Below the pieces are notes generated by a model. That model ran no database searches, was not told the origin of the DNA, and saw only the letters and a list, made by a program, of their open reading frames with translations. The translations under genes and the position numbers were made by a program. DNA of 64,000 nucleotides from Cylicocyclus nassatus (lineage: Eukaryota; Nematoda; Chromadorea; Rhabditida; Strongylidae): assembly GCA_958299035.1 (NCBI GenBank), contig CATQJL010000223.1, positions 12,944,293 through 13,008,292 on the forward strand, in the 5' to 3' direction. Every line of letters begins with the position of its first letter. Within the stretch, counting starts at the first letter, position 1. Below, piece by piece: positions 1 to 13,000 of this stretch.

Positions 1-118
1 TGCTCTCACTTAACGCGCCCCATCGTAACAAGCAGTCTTTTGACGTGTGCGCCCTTAGAGTGAAGAGGGTGCGGCTTATACACCTAAAAATAGGGTAAGT
101 GACATTAGAATAACTCAC

Positions 119-3100
119 CTTCAGGTTGGCCACAGCATATCTTGCTGGCATTGTAGAGCGGAATAGAGCAATCAAGCATTGCACAAGCTTGTCTACCAAA
201 CTCATTATTGTAGACCTCAAAAGATATATAAAACTATCATGACGCCATATTTTTGATGCCGAAAGTGAAAAATGACTCACAACGGTGAAAACGTTGGAGA
301 TACTGTAAGTGGGGAACGCAAATGATAGTATGATACTCGCAGTGTACGCAGCATCTTCACTTTCTACTTGTTGAATGATTGGTATGGCGATGGATCCGAT
401 CATACCTGGAGCAAGTTTTTTCATAATAAATTACGCCCACTGCTATACAAAATAATTTGCATTCGCTTTCTTAGCTCAAACATTTTTGATGAATAATATA
501 AAACCATTTTGAATAACAAACATTTCTCTGACTTTCTACATAGCGCACCCTTTGAACTGGCTTGGTGGCTGGAAGAAGGGGCTTCGTGACCTAATTTTAG
601 GCTAGATAATGGCCAGAGAGCACGCCGCGAGAGAGACGCAGACAGCGTAACGGGCGGTAACCGCCTTTATTAGGTCACAAAGCCCCGCCTTCCAGCCGCC
701 AAGCCAGTTGAATCAAAGGTTACCAAGCCTTTTCTACATAATAAGTTTGGAATCTATTTCGCAAGTTCTCCTATCTTACACAGTCACAAAACTTGTTTCT
801 TCCACTATAGGAATAGCGGTCCAAGAATCTTTTTTTTTTGGGGGGAGGGGGAATTGTAAGCGGAGAGATACAATTTTTTCTATTATAGTATAACTACTAC
901 AGGTAAATAAGAAACTTGCGCAACTTTCTACCTCACTTATACTAATTTAACCCTGCACCCCACTCCGCCTTTCCCTCGGTCAACCTCTTCAACATGGGGG
1001 AGGAGGGGGGGCGGGGCTAAGGGGCAGGTGCTCAGCAACTACTTATACGAAACGGTCAGTCAAGCTTTTCAGGATTCTTTAAACCATTTCGAAAAATCCA
1101 AAAAAACCATAACATTCTTGTTGAAAAGATCAAGATGGGGGGAGAAGAAGCTAACTCAAACTTTTTTTTTGAGAAAGATAGGCCCGCTTTTAAGCCCGGA
1201 CGACTAAGGAGGGGAAAAGGGAGAGAGAAGGGGGAAGAGCTGTGCACACGTTCTTTTTCGACCTATCTTCTAGAAAATGGTAAAGGTGCACTTTTATAAC
1301 TAACCAGTAATGATGTTATACATGACGATCATTGTAAAACCCTTAGGGGCCGATGTGAACGCAAAGGAAAACCAGTAAGTAAAAGGAATAGCCGTCCATC
1401 CATATAAAGACATTGCCAACAACAATACGAGTACCGTATCAAAGCTTTTCGTGTAGGCCTAAATCGGGAGGATTACTAAGATTTCCCAAATCCCATTCGA
1501 AAATCCAACCTCGATGTGAAAAGCATAGAAAGTGCCAATGAAAGCTGCCATACGAACAATATACCAAATAACATCCCATAAAAACGCTGTTATCCAGTAC
1601 ATCCACGGTCTTAGCCCTGATAGCATCTAGAAAGTCGCTGGGTTGCAAAGGGAAATTTTTTTCTCAAAAATTCTCACCTGCATATGTTTGCTCTTCTTCT
1701 TTCTTTCCCTTATAAGGAACTGGCAGCACGTGGCGACCACTACGGCCATACACACGATGATAGCATAGGATAGGATGAAAGCAGAACTATTCGAATAGTT
1801 GCGATTCTTCAAGACATCTTGAGTAACTGGAGGGAACGGATGGTTATTGACCTTAAGCAATTGCGCTCATGAAAACTATGAATTTTGGCCAGGAAATTAA
1901 TAAGAGAATTGGGCCAAGTATAACTTGTGAGCACAATTTCTTGATGAGATTTTTCTTTTTTGTTTAAGTCTGTAATTTTGATGCTCGCCAAACTTTGACA
2001 TTTGATCCTCGCATTTTTTATTTTTTGTTTAAAGGAATTTTCAAAACAATTGTAGTTATCTCCTTAATAGATTTATAATAAAAGAGTCCGCAGATCAATT
2101 TCTCGGTTTTATTTTTGAAATGTGTCGCGCATTTTTCCATTCTTCATAAATTGCAAAAACTGGAAAAAACATCATTGTCTTGAACAAGAAACATGACCAA
2201 ATGGGTTATGTGTGATGTTTGAAAGTATTTCAAAAGTATTTTCAAATTTAACCTGGGGATTACTTGTGTTCCTTGTGGTTCTCTTCAAAGGCAGTGCTTC
2301 GGGAAAATCGCGACGGGACTTCTCACAACTACACCACCTGAGTCAGGTGTGCTTGAAATGTCAGAAAAGTGTTTTTTAGAGTTTACCGGCCTTGTAGAAT
2401 GCTGAAGGAGCGAGGGATTCCTGCCATAATCAGCGAGTGGTCGCAGGTTTCTGTAACTTGGCGGCGATTGGCTGATCAGTCCAGCATACAAATGACGGGA
2501 ATCCCTCGCCCCGCCTCTCCAGCCATTTCCAAAGTCGGAAAACGCAAAAAAGCCCTTTTTTGACTTTTCAAGCACAGTACCTGACTCAGCTGGTCCAGAA
2601 GGTCATGTAGTTGTGGTGATCCCCTACTCGCGATTTTCCCAAGCCTTTAATGAATTTATCAGAAGAGACAAATGAAGAATTTTCTTTACGCACTTTCAAT
2701 AATAGAGAAATTTGCAAATTTTCAAAACTTACCGTCAGCGTGATATTCTTGTTCAACGCTTGTGAGATTACCAACGAATCAGCCACACTGATTGCAAGGG
2801 GTGGAGTTGTAAATCCGAAATTGTTGAACCAAGCTAAAAATAAAAATTCAAACGGCTAATATGTATGTATATGTATAAATATGTATTGAGGACACGTTGC
2901 AGATGCAAGCCTCTCCTCGATTTAGGTGCCGAGAGGACTGCTTGTCGCTGAATCGGGCGCACTATTACATTCGCGCCCGGACCTCTCCTCGCTGGGCGCC
3001 TTGCCAAGTCGAGGGGTATATAAGGCCGCGCAACGCGCGCCATATGCTACGCCTCTTTGATTTCCGGTGAGCTCGTTTTCAAATTACCTGTTATCTCCCG

Positions 3101-6100
3101 CGTATCTTCATTGATTGCCCTTGGCAGCTCCCCCAGCAAGTTCCCGCGGATGAACTCTTTTTTAGCGGTTGAGCTAATGAATGCTAGAGCTTTTGAACTG
3201 TACCACACTAACGCGCGAGGGAGGTTTAGTTGTGTAAAGGTTGATACCGGGAGCGGAGAGGGCTCGTACCTTTCCTACGCAGAGGCGAGAGTAGGTAGGC
3301 GGTCGACCCTTGTGGTGGAGTCCCCTGAGATCATGTGTTGGAATTAGGTTGTGATGATAGGCGGCTTGGAACGAGGCGTACTCCTCCCGTGTATTATTTC
3401 TTTTTAGCTCTTTAGGTATTTTCTATTAGGTTGGCTAAAAAGTAAGTTCGTTTTGGCATACAAATTGTCATAAAAAATTTTCTTGTTGTTTTCAATTTAT
3501 GATTTTTTGTGGGAAAGTAGTTTGAAGCTTCCTCTATCACATATCGAATAATCAGGATTTTCTATCGTCAGGGAAGACAGTTATGCCTCAATATGGCGAA
3601 ATTTCCAAAAGCTCAATTCTTTGACTTCTTGAGCTTCGTTTTCAAGCTGTAATGAATGTAAAGAACAGCAGTTTAGTGTTTGGATACAGAGGAGTTGTCC
3701 TATTTAGTGAACAACAAAAAGGACTGTGATCTGCCATTTTGAAAATGTTTCACTAAAAAAACCAAATTTCCTCATATTTGCGCATTGTAGGAAAATTGCG
3801 ACTTTCACTTCTTTGGCCATTTTTTCCCTGGGAAGATAAGTTTTACTCAAACCGAATACATGCTCCAATACCCAGTGAAGTGCTCTTTTCAGAGATATCA
3901 AACATTGGATAAAAATTTGTCTACAGCATTTGTAAGAGCTAAAAAACGACCGAACTTATTTATTAGCCAACCTAATGGCTTAGTTTCTTGTGTAGTGTAG
4001 TTTGTTGTTATTCAGATAAATGAATGTATTCTAGTCGCACGTTTGTTGTTACGGTTTATTGCCACTTATCGGAGTCGTCGCGTCGGACGCGCCGGAGTAG
4101 CTAACCGGCGCTAAGATGTAGGCAGTAGGTACAGGGTTGTGCAGGCAGTCGAGCGAGGCGAGGGGGTACTGAGCGCACCAAGCCGCAACAATAATCGACT
4201 TTAAAAGACACTGAATCAAAGCGGGAAAATGTACAGAAAAAATTATTTACGAAATAAAATTTATCTATTTTATGAAAAGAAAGATTTTGAGATTGTAGAG
4301 TGCTGTAAAAGGTGCTGAATTATCGTAAATTATTTCCCACCTCTGAGACTTGTTGCAGTCAGATTGAGAGGAAGATAGAGACGCTCGAAAGCCAACGGGT
4401 AGTGAATACCAAAGTTTTTGGAGCCAATCTGTAAATTAAAATATAAGAACATAACGATACGTAGGACATATTGGTCTCAAACCGCCCATTAAGACGCGAA
4501 ATTTCACAAATTTTGTTGGAGCTTTCATATTTACAGAAAATTGCCCAGCCTTTACTGCTTTCAAAATCATGGTTACAGTTTTCAAACTCATTCAGTCGAT
4601 TTTTCCAATTTCCTAATTACTTGGTTATTCGAAATTTCTTGATATTTGTGTAGCTCATGGCTCCAAGAATCTGACACATAAGCAGAGAATTCAATAATAA
4701 TGACCAAAAACGCTCTGTTTAGAATCAAAATTGATGGCCAAATTTGGCTGGGAGAAAACAGAATGAATGATTTTCAAAGTGTGTTTTGGACATTTGCTAA
4801 TTTCATATAATTTTTCTTTGCTTAAGGAAGAAGCGGTTCAATGTTTTAACAAAAATCACTCTTGTATTCAATGTAGGGAGATTTACCCCTTGATTCGACT
4901 GGCTTGGCGGCTGGAAGGCAGGCTTCGTGTACTTAAGACTAGATGATGATCAACGCATGCGAGAAAGACGCAGACTGCGTAGCGGGCACGAGCGGCCTTA
5001 ATTAGGTCACAAAGCCACGCCTTCCAGCCGCCAAGCCAGTTGAATCAGAGGTTACCTGTGGAATAAGACCGAGGACGTAGTTAGCAATATCTTCCATAGT
5101 GTCCACGAAAATATTTGAAGGAGCTCCAAACCTTGCAATTGTCTGTCGAAGAAGCCTAGAAGGTTTTATATTAGACTGTAATTCAAAGAATTATTAGGTC
5201 TTAGCATATGAGCATATAGCAGAACAAGAGGAATCATTCTGGATCAGCTGGTTCACAAATTTCATATTTCTCAAAAATATCATATCATCCTATTATCAAC
5301 CAAAACAGGCCGGCTGACGCTGACCCAGGGTTATCTTTTTGTTTCCTAGATTCAGTTTCTAATATTCTCGAAAGCCTAAGACTTTTGTCTTGAGCAACAG
5401 AAAAAGCAGTCAACTTTGCCATTTGCAGTGGCAGAAGAAATTTGTCCTAAGGACGGGGGGGGGGGGGAGGGGACGGGGAGGGACAGCATCACTTTTTGAG
5501 GAAAGAAATCTGAGAAATCATTTCATTCATATACAGGTAACAAGTGATTTGCGCAATTTTATGATTCACTAGCTGGCTTACCCGGCTCCGCCGTATCCGG
5601 ACCAAACTTGGCACACATACACTTCGGGCCCCGGCGGGTGTCACAGTCCACTTTTCGTTATCGATCGATGTCGATTTTACCGATTTTTATCGATTTTTTT
5701 GCAGAGTTCACCTACAGGGCTAGGAGTTAGCACAGGGGGGAAGTGAGCATGGGGATTTCGAATACAATATTAGTTTTCAGAATTATCGATTACTTTTATC
5801 GATTTTATCGATTTTTTGTAAAGTTTGACCTGCGGGGCTGGGAGTTTGCACAGGGGGTAATCGAGCATGCAGATTACGAATACAATATTAGTTTTCAAGA
5901 TCGTCCATTACTTTTATCGATTTTATCGATTTTTTGAAAATTTGAGCTAGGGGGCTGGAATTTGGCACAGGGGTGTAATCGAGCATGCTGATCACCCCCC
6001 TTGGGGATGATCAGCATGCTCGATTACCCCCCTGTGCCAACTCCCAGCCCCGTAGCTCAAACTTTGCAAAAAAATCGATAAAATCGATAAAAGTAATCGA

Positions 6101-6333
6101 TAATTCTGAAAACCAATATTGTATTCGGAATCCCCATGCACGATTACCCCCCTGTGCCAACTCCCAGCCCCGTAGGTAAACACAGCAAAAAAATCGATAA
6201 AAATCGATAAAATCGATATCGATCGATGACAAAAAGTAGCCTATGACACCCGCCGGGGCCCGTAGTGTATGTGTGCCAAGTTTGGTCCGGATCGGTTCAG
6301 AAATGGAATTTTCTATTCGGAACATACGTACAC

Positions 6334-6376
<43 letters not shown>

Positions 6377-7092
6377 AACAGACATTCTGCTTTATATATA
6401 AGATATAAGGCACTTCTAGAATCTACAACCCCCCCCCCCCCCTTCTTTCGTCCTCTGAGCTGCCTTGTAATGAAAATATAGAAAAAACGAAAAATTTGCA
6501 AATAATTATAGCCAAACAAACTTTTTCAGATCTAGATCATCAGTAAAATATTCATCCGTAGAATTTGATATGAATATAAACGTATCGCCGCTTTTGCCGC
6601 CAAATGGTGTCATATCGATTTTAAGACTTGGTTGTTCTGTTGGCCCAGGGACTAGGGTTATGGTCCATACCATCAAAACCATATACAGTATCTGGAATCG
6701 ATAAGATGCAAGAATAAATGACTCATTGATTAGATTTCTTACCGGAAAGGCGAGGTTCATAATGAACATTATCCATTTCCGATAGAAGTATATGATCCTC
6801 TTGATGAACATCGCTTCGAAATGCTGCCAGTAGTACGGTAGACCCTCAAGATGTTCTTCGACCTTCAGTTCTATAAAAAAAGAGCAGTTACTCTTATATG
6901 ATTGAGGAGTAATTGAGGACTCTTTTAATAACATGGGTACTTTGACTACGGTAGATTTGGGGATACGGTAGAAACTGATTTCGAAACAATTACATACTCT
7001 TGAGCACTGGGTCGTTCTCATCAATCTCCTTGACTTCTGTTGCGTCGTCTGCATTTTCTTGATTGAAACGTTCTTGGGCTAAGTTGCCGACC
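119..7092 (-). CDS. ABCA transporter exons 22-32: second membrane half, truncated by window edge
   Basis: Exon 22 is an acidic linker ([13 protein letters not shown]). Exon 23 starts the second half with [14 protein letters not shown], the family motif before the TMD2 first helix. Exons 24-27 form the second ectodomain and end [16 protein letters not shown], a strongly conserved ABCA stretch. Exons 28-31 carry hydrophobic helices with [15 protein letters not shown] and [13 protein letters not shown], and exon 32 is Cys-rich (ACAMLDC, KICCG). NBD2 is expected at lower coordinates beyond position 1. Exon 25 ends CAG at 5056 and its donor GTAACC overlaps the border of a MITE. The intron between exons 29 and 30 is only 51 bp, whereas others exceed 1 kb because of insertions. 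Confidence 0.88.
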
Positions 7093-10000
7093 CTGTCAAA
7101 AAACATTATTTTTGCTAAATTAGTGAACCAGTAATCTAAAGGTGCTATTTGGAAGAGCGTTCGTTTTGGGACCGCAACGCGGTTTCCCGCTGTTTGCAGA
7201 TTTTTGAATTGCGCTTACGTTTCTTTATAAATTAGATTACATGAGTGAAAATATATGAGGTAAATAATTATGATTATGTTTATGATGACATACAGCAAAA
7301 ATAAATTTCTGTGGATATGGCGGAAAACTCAAGAGAGACTTCCGCCTGGACTGTACTCTTTTCAAGCGGACCAATCAGCATCCTCGATTACTGTAGAGTG
7401 TACGGTCAGGGCGGGATATTAGAGTTGAATTTATGTAACCATGCCTTCTTGCGGTAGCCGCTTGGATGGCATAATCAGAGCCTTTGAAACAATTTCCAAA
7501 TACGAAAAGATGATTAAATTTGTTTACATTGCCTTTACAGGAGATGCCAGCAAATTTTGGAAGCGCTTCCTGCTACAAACCACGAAGAATGCACAAATTT
7601 ACACTTTTAGCCTACTCACTTTCCCTTATCGCCTTGCTCAATCTTTCAAAGAAATTCACATTCCATACAAACAACTTCTCTTCCCCTCTTCCCCCCCCTC
7701 GTTATTCATATGAACATATTCTGCCTCCCCCCTCTCTATCAAAGATTCGTTTGCCTCCCTCATCGCGTAACTTTTCATATCGACATTACTAATTCATTGA
7801 CTGACTCACTTCAAAAACACTTCCTCCATTGTTGTTACAGACATTCCAAATGACGAAATGCCAAGATACGCTTGTTCTGCCTCCAAATTCGCGAACATTT
7901 TCGAAAATCTGAACAATTAAGCTGCTGAATGTCTCAAATAATCTCATGACCCCAGTGCTTACTGTGATCTGCATTTGGCAGAGATAAGGAAATGAGCTTC
8001 TTGACCAACAAAAGATTGAAGTCGAACATCGCTCACATGCTGTTGTAGCAAGTACATCGTTTGGTTCACTTGCTTTTCAGGAAGAGCCGAGAGGTTCTCG
8101 TAGACCACTGTTAGATGATAACCGTCACCTAAATATTGTAAAGGAATGAAGCTATCAGAAAATACTAGGTTTCTTTGCTGTGGGTGATGATTACAAAAGG
8201 GCTGGAAATGCAGTTTTTATAGGGTGCTCAAGACTTACCGTATTGCGCCTTCAGGTACATTCCAGAACCACAGCACTGCAGCTGCCCATGGGCTAGAATG
8301 GCTATTCTGCAAAACAAAATCAACAATACTACGCCTAAAAGATCTTGTAGTTAACCCCAGAAAACAAGGCAGAAGAGTTATACTCTGTAAAGTTAGCAAA
8401 ATTGCTATTATCCATTTGTGAAAATAGTCTCTAATGGCAACGATCAAATATTTGCATTGCACTTTTCTGCGAAATCACCTTCAGTTTTTCTGAACCCAGT
8501 AATCTTCATTACTGTCTCGGCTCGCCTGAAGTAAGCGCCCACCCAAACCACTCAGCCTAGCTTACTACTCATCCTACTTAGCAGACCTTAGAAGTAGACC
8601 AACCGCGTTGGTCCGCTCCCCTAATGTTGCCTACAAAAGTAGATAACGGACCGGATCCTTTTTGCGCTCCCCCCCCCCTTTTTGCGCTCAACCGATTGCC
8701 CCGGGAGTTTTCTGACATGACATGCAACGTCGAGAAGCATGTGATGTGGCACCGTTGCACACGACGAGGTTTTCTGTAGCATACGGCGTAACTAGCGCCG
8801 GGGCACTCGTCCACGTCTGCCAAATTAGGGCATCACAAAGGGGCAATTTTGAAGTTTTCTGGTTTAAACCTCATAACCCGAATCAGCCCCATGGGAAGGC
8901 CCGACAACAAGTGGAAAGTGTTTTTGGGGCCCTAATTAAGGCACTGCCCAAGCGGCAGGTAGTGCTCTAACGGCTGAGATATTCCCTCGAAACTGGACCC
9001 CGCGATCGTATTTCACATGGATTCATGGCTCAAAGCGTGGATCCTGGCGCGAAACTGTCATGAATCCATGCGAATACGATCGCGGGGTCTAGTTGTGAGG
9101 GGAATATCTCAGCCGTTAGAGCACTACCTGAGCTGCCGGTTGGGCAGTGGCTTAGTTAGGGCCCCAAAATTACTATCCACGTGAGATCCCCACGTGTCAA
9201 GATATGCCTGGACGCTGCCTTCAAAGAATGGCCGGAGCGCCGTGTTGCCGCGCAGTTCGGTAGTGGGAACGATCGCGGCGTTTCATTGTCTGCTACCCTG
9301 TTCGCTGCCGGATCACTACGCAGGTACGCCCCAGTTTCGGCTGATAGCCCACGTCCGCGCCATTCTGGCTTTTTTCTCCTACTTTCCACTCGTATTGCTT
9401 GTATTACTGAATCGGCTGGGCTTTTGTGATATCGACGTTGTGCCTGCGTCCCCCGCCTTGCGAGAATATATGGTTTGATGATGGAATGGTTGATGACGCG
9501 CAAGGATCGAGCTTCAGGACGATAAACATCTAGGAGTGCATGCCGCGCAGGAATGTGATGATGCTGGGCTCGAAATTGCCATTCAACATCGATATTGCCT
9601 TGGTGTCAAGCGCGCCCGACCTGTGGGTCAACTCCTTTGGAAGTTGCGTTAGTGTGGGAGTGGAAGGAAGAGATTGTGAGTGAGTCAAAATCCCTTGGTA
9701 GCCCGGAGCGAGCTTAACTCGTCGTATTGTTTTCATTAGTACATAGTATTTACTAGATGTCTGTATTATTAATTTTGTTTGTGAAGGAGTTGGCGTAAGC
9801 GCCATTGCGGGCATGAGCTCTTTCGCAATCGCGAAAGTCCTTTCGGGGAGAAAGCTGAGGTGCATGGCAGTCGAGCACTAGGCGAAGGGGCGAGAGCCCA
9901 CCGAGCTGCAATAACCACCTTATGCACGAAGAGTTACTAGCTAGAAAATAATGCGGGCATATTCACTCGACCGTAATGCTTCCATGGTATTTCAATGTAG

Positions 10001-13000
10001 GACCGCAGTAACGCGGAATACCCCGCAATACCCCGCCATGTCCTTTGGCTAAGCAAATGAAGGGGGAGCGAATATCTTCCATGTGCGCGACGCGTTAAGT
10101 CTATCAGCTAGGTGCGGCTGGATACTGTAGTGCAAAGACCTTCTCTCGCTCAGAGCTCACAGACATTACAGAAAATATTTCATGGGCGAAAAAGTATTTT
10201 AGTAGAATGCAGGGAAAGCTATTCAGGCTTTCCAACTTACATCCCATAATAAGACAATCATTTTTCTATGAGACCTGAATTTGATGATTCATTGAGCATG
10301 ATCGAAACAGCCCACCTGTCTCCTAGCAAATCAGCTTCTTCCATGAAATGTGTTGTCAAAAGAATAGTTCTACGGCTCTTCTCGGCTTGCAAGAGTGTCC
10401 AGGTTTCGTGACGAGCACCCGGGTCCATACCCGAAGTGGGTTCGTCCAGCATTACTATCTATGTTTTTACGATAGATTTTGATTCGAAAAACATTCGGGA
10501 GAATAGAGAGAGAGAAAGTTCTACCTCAGAACCACCTATCAAAGCTATGGCTAGGGAAAGTTTCCTCTTTTGCCCTCCGGAGAGTGTCCCTGCTCTTGCA
10601 TGCATTTTGAAATCGATTTTGAGCCTGGTCAAGATATCTACAGCTTCTTTTTCGTGGTAGTATCGGCCCTAAAAGGCACTTGGATCAACCTTAGTAAATT
10701 TCGATTGACTTGGCAAAAGTCCAGAGATTTTTGCTTACCTTCAACTTGCAGAAGAATTCTAAGTGTTCCATGACTGTCAAAGAGCTGAATAATATGTTGT
10801 ATTGAGGACAAAGTCCAGTTTGTTTGCGCACTTGGGGTAAACTCGTTCGAATGTCATAGTCATCGATGTAAGCGGTGCCTGATGATGGTGAGGTCACACC
10901 TGCAAGGAAAATTTTTTGAAAAAGCAAGAAACTACAACTTATTTTTGTGACTCAGAAAAATTTTATAAAACAGAAAAAAATTGGAATGTTACCTGTCAGC
11001 ATGCTGAATGTGGTGCTTTTTCCAGCTCCATTATGTCCCAGTAAAGCGGTTATTTGGCCATGATACATTTTCAAATTCAAATGGTCAACGGCTTTCTTCT
11101 CTCCCAATTTGCCAAACTGACAGTCAAATAACTTCTTGAAAAATGATGTTCCATAAGTTTTCGAAAGGTTTACGACGTTTATAGTTGCCTGAAATAATTA
11201 TAGATTTACATGTCTTGTCTACATTGCCAAAAATTCAAATTATACTCGTAAGTTGGGTTCCGGCTCGATTTTCGCAAAACTTCGTTCATTTCCATTCGCC
11301 ATTGACTTTTGCGAATCCTCGCTTCTTCTTGCTTGACTAGATGGGAACCAGTAGGATTTCTAGAATTACATTTAATACATCAGTACTTATATAAGATTTG
11401 GCTTACAAGCTTGTTAACCACTTTTGGTATCTTCGCCCAAAAAGGATAGAAGCGGAGAAGAAAAAGGATAGAATGTAAGCCAAATTTGGCACATATATCC
11501 TTGGAGTGGTGCATGTGTTAATAAGCCATTTTGTTCGGAACCCACCCACTGCTCCTATCCATTTATTGATTTGTTGCTGTTTTTGCTTGGAAAGTTCTTT
11601 AACTCAAGTAGGATAGAAGGAGTAATGGAATCTGAGCCAAATTTGGCACACGTAATGCATGGGGGGCATGTGTTGAAGGCACCGTCCACCCAAAATGGAG
11701 GTTGGCGAGATTATGATGGCATACCAGGTGTGGGCCCCCACACTAGGCAAACCCCCAAGCTTCGCCGCAAAAGACTGCTTCTGGAACGAGAATTCCACTC
11801 CGAAAATACCATTTGATTCGACTGGCTTAGCTTCGGCAAAGGCGGGGCTTCGTGACCTAATTAAGGCTAGGTAATGATCAGAGAGCACTCGCCCGAGAGA
11901 GACGCAGGTGCGTCGCGGGCGCGAGCGGCCTCAATTAGATCACAAAACCCGCCCTAAAGGAGCCAAGCCAGTTGAATCAAAGGTTAGCAAAGTAGGACGA
12001 CCATGATCGCCCCGCCCACTTGCGTGCTTTATCTCGCCTGCGCTTGTTGCAGAGGGTTCTCGAAACAGGGATTTTTGGGGGTTTCGCGGATTTCGACTCC
12101 ATATTCGGAATCAGGGCTTTCAGAAGGCCTGAAGGCGACAAAAACATTGAATTCGAAATCTTGGGTGGACAATGCCTTTAATAAGCCATTTTGTTCGAGA
12201 CTACCCATTGCTTCTATCGATTTATTGATATTTTGCTGTTTTTCCTTGGAAAATTCTTTATGTGCGCACCAAAAGGATAGAAGGATTAAAGTTACAAGCC
12301 ATTTTATTCCTACCCACAGGTTGCTACTATCAATCTATTGTTTTTTGCAGTTTGCGTGGTATCCGCTGCTTGGAATGTTGATTCAAAACTGATAAAGACG
12401 GGACCATGTTCTCAATTTTTCCTTCTGCGCAGGTTATAAATCAAAGTAATTCTTGCAGAACGGCAAATTTTAACATCTCCGCATTGTAGAGCAGATTTAC
12501 GAAGCAGCGAAGCTGCCGAGTACCAGCCGAATCTGCCGCGTAGCGGCAGAGAGCGCCTGGTATTTTACATTTCTTCGCTAGTACCGACCTCTGTCGGAAG
12601 GCACTACCTCCCCCCCCCCCCCCACTGCCCTCAGTGGCAGGCTCCATCCATATAAACAAAAGTGCAAAATGTTATACGAGTTTCACATGCAACTCTAAAT
12701 TCACGACTGAGCGACTGATTGAGTGGGCGGAGCTTGCCAGAGAGATGAGATAGTCCCATCTGCTTCGTGCTTCCACATATGCAGTCATACATTATGCAAA
12801 ACGCTTCCTTACTAGAAGAAAGACTTTAAGTTTCGCCGTCAATGTGATAATGGAGATAAAAGATTTTCCAAAGTTTTCATGAAATCGAGCAAATCTGTAG
12901 ATTTTGTATCGCGCGATCAGAAAACATATTTTTTTGCAAAATTTCCTCGCGTTTCTTGCGCATCAAAATATAGGTCGCCTCTATAAATCATTTTTATTTT

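Noticed and set aside
2586..2786. Continuation of ABCA exon 27 to a stop at 2586
   Set aside because: A good donor (ACG|gtaagt) at 2732 and the family motif VNNHPFPP in exon 28 show that the exon ends at 2733.
6011..6385. 124-codon frame rich in [11 protein letters not shown]
   Set aside because: Produced by the CTGT microsatellite and palindromic modules of the Helitron-like element; similar frames appear in copies B and C for the same reason.
9156..9503. Several long GC-rich frames on both strands
   Set aside because: Overlapping frames in all directions in a solo-LTR-like block; no domain and no consistent codon pattern.
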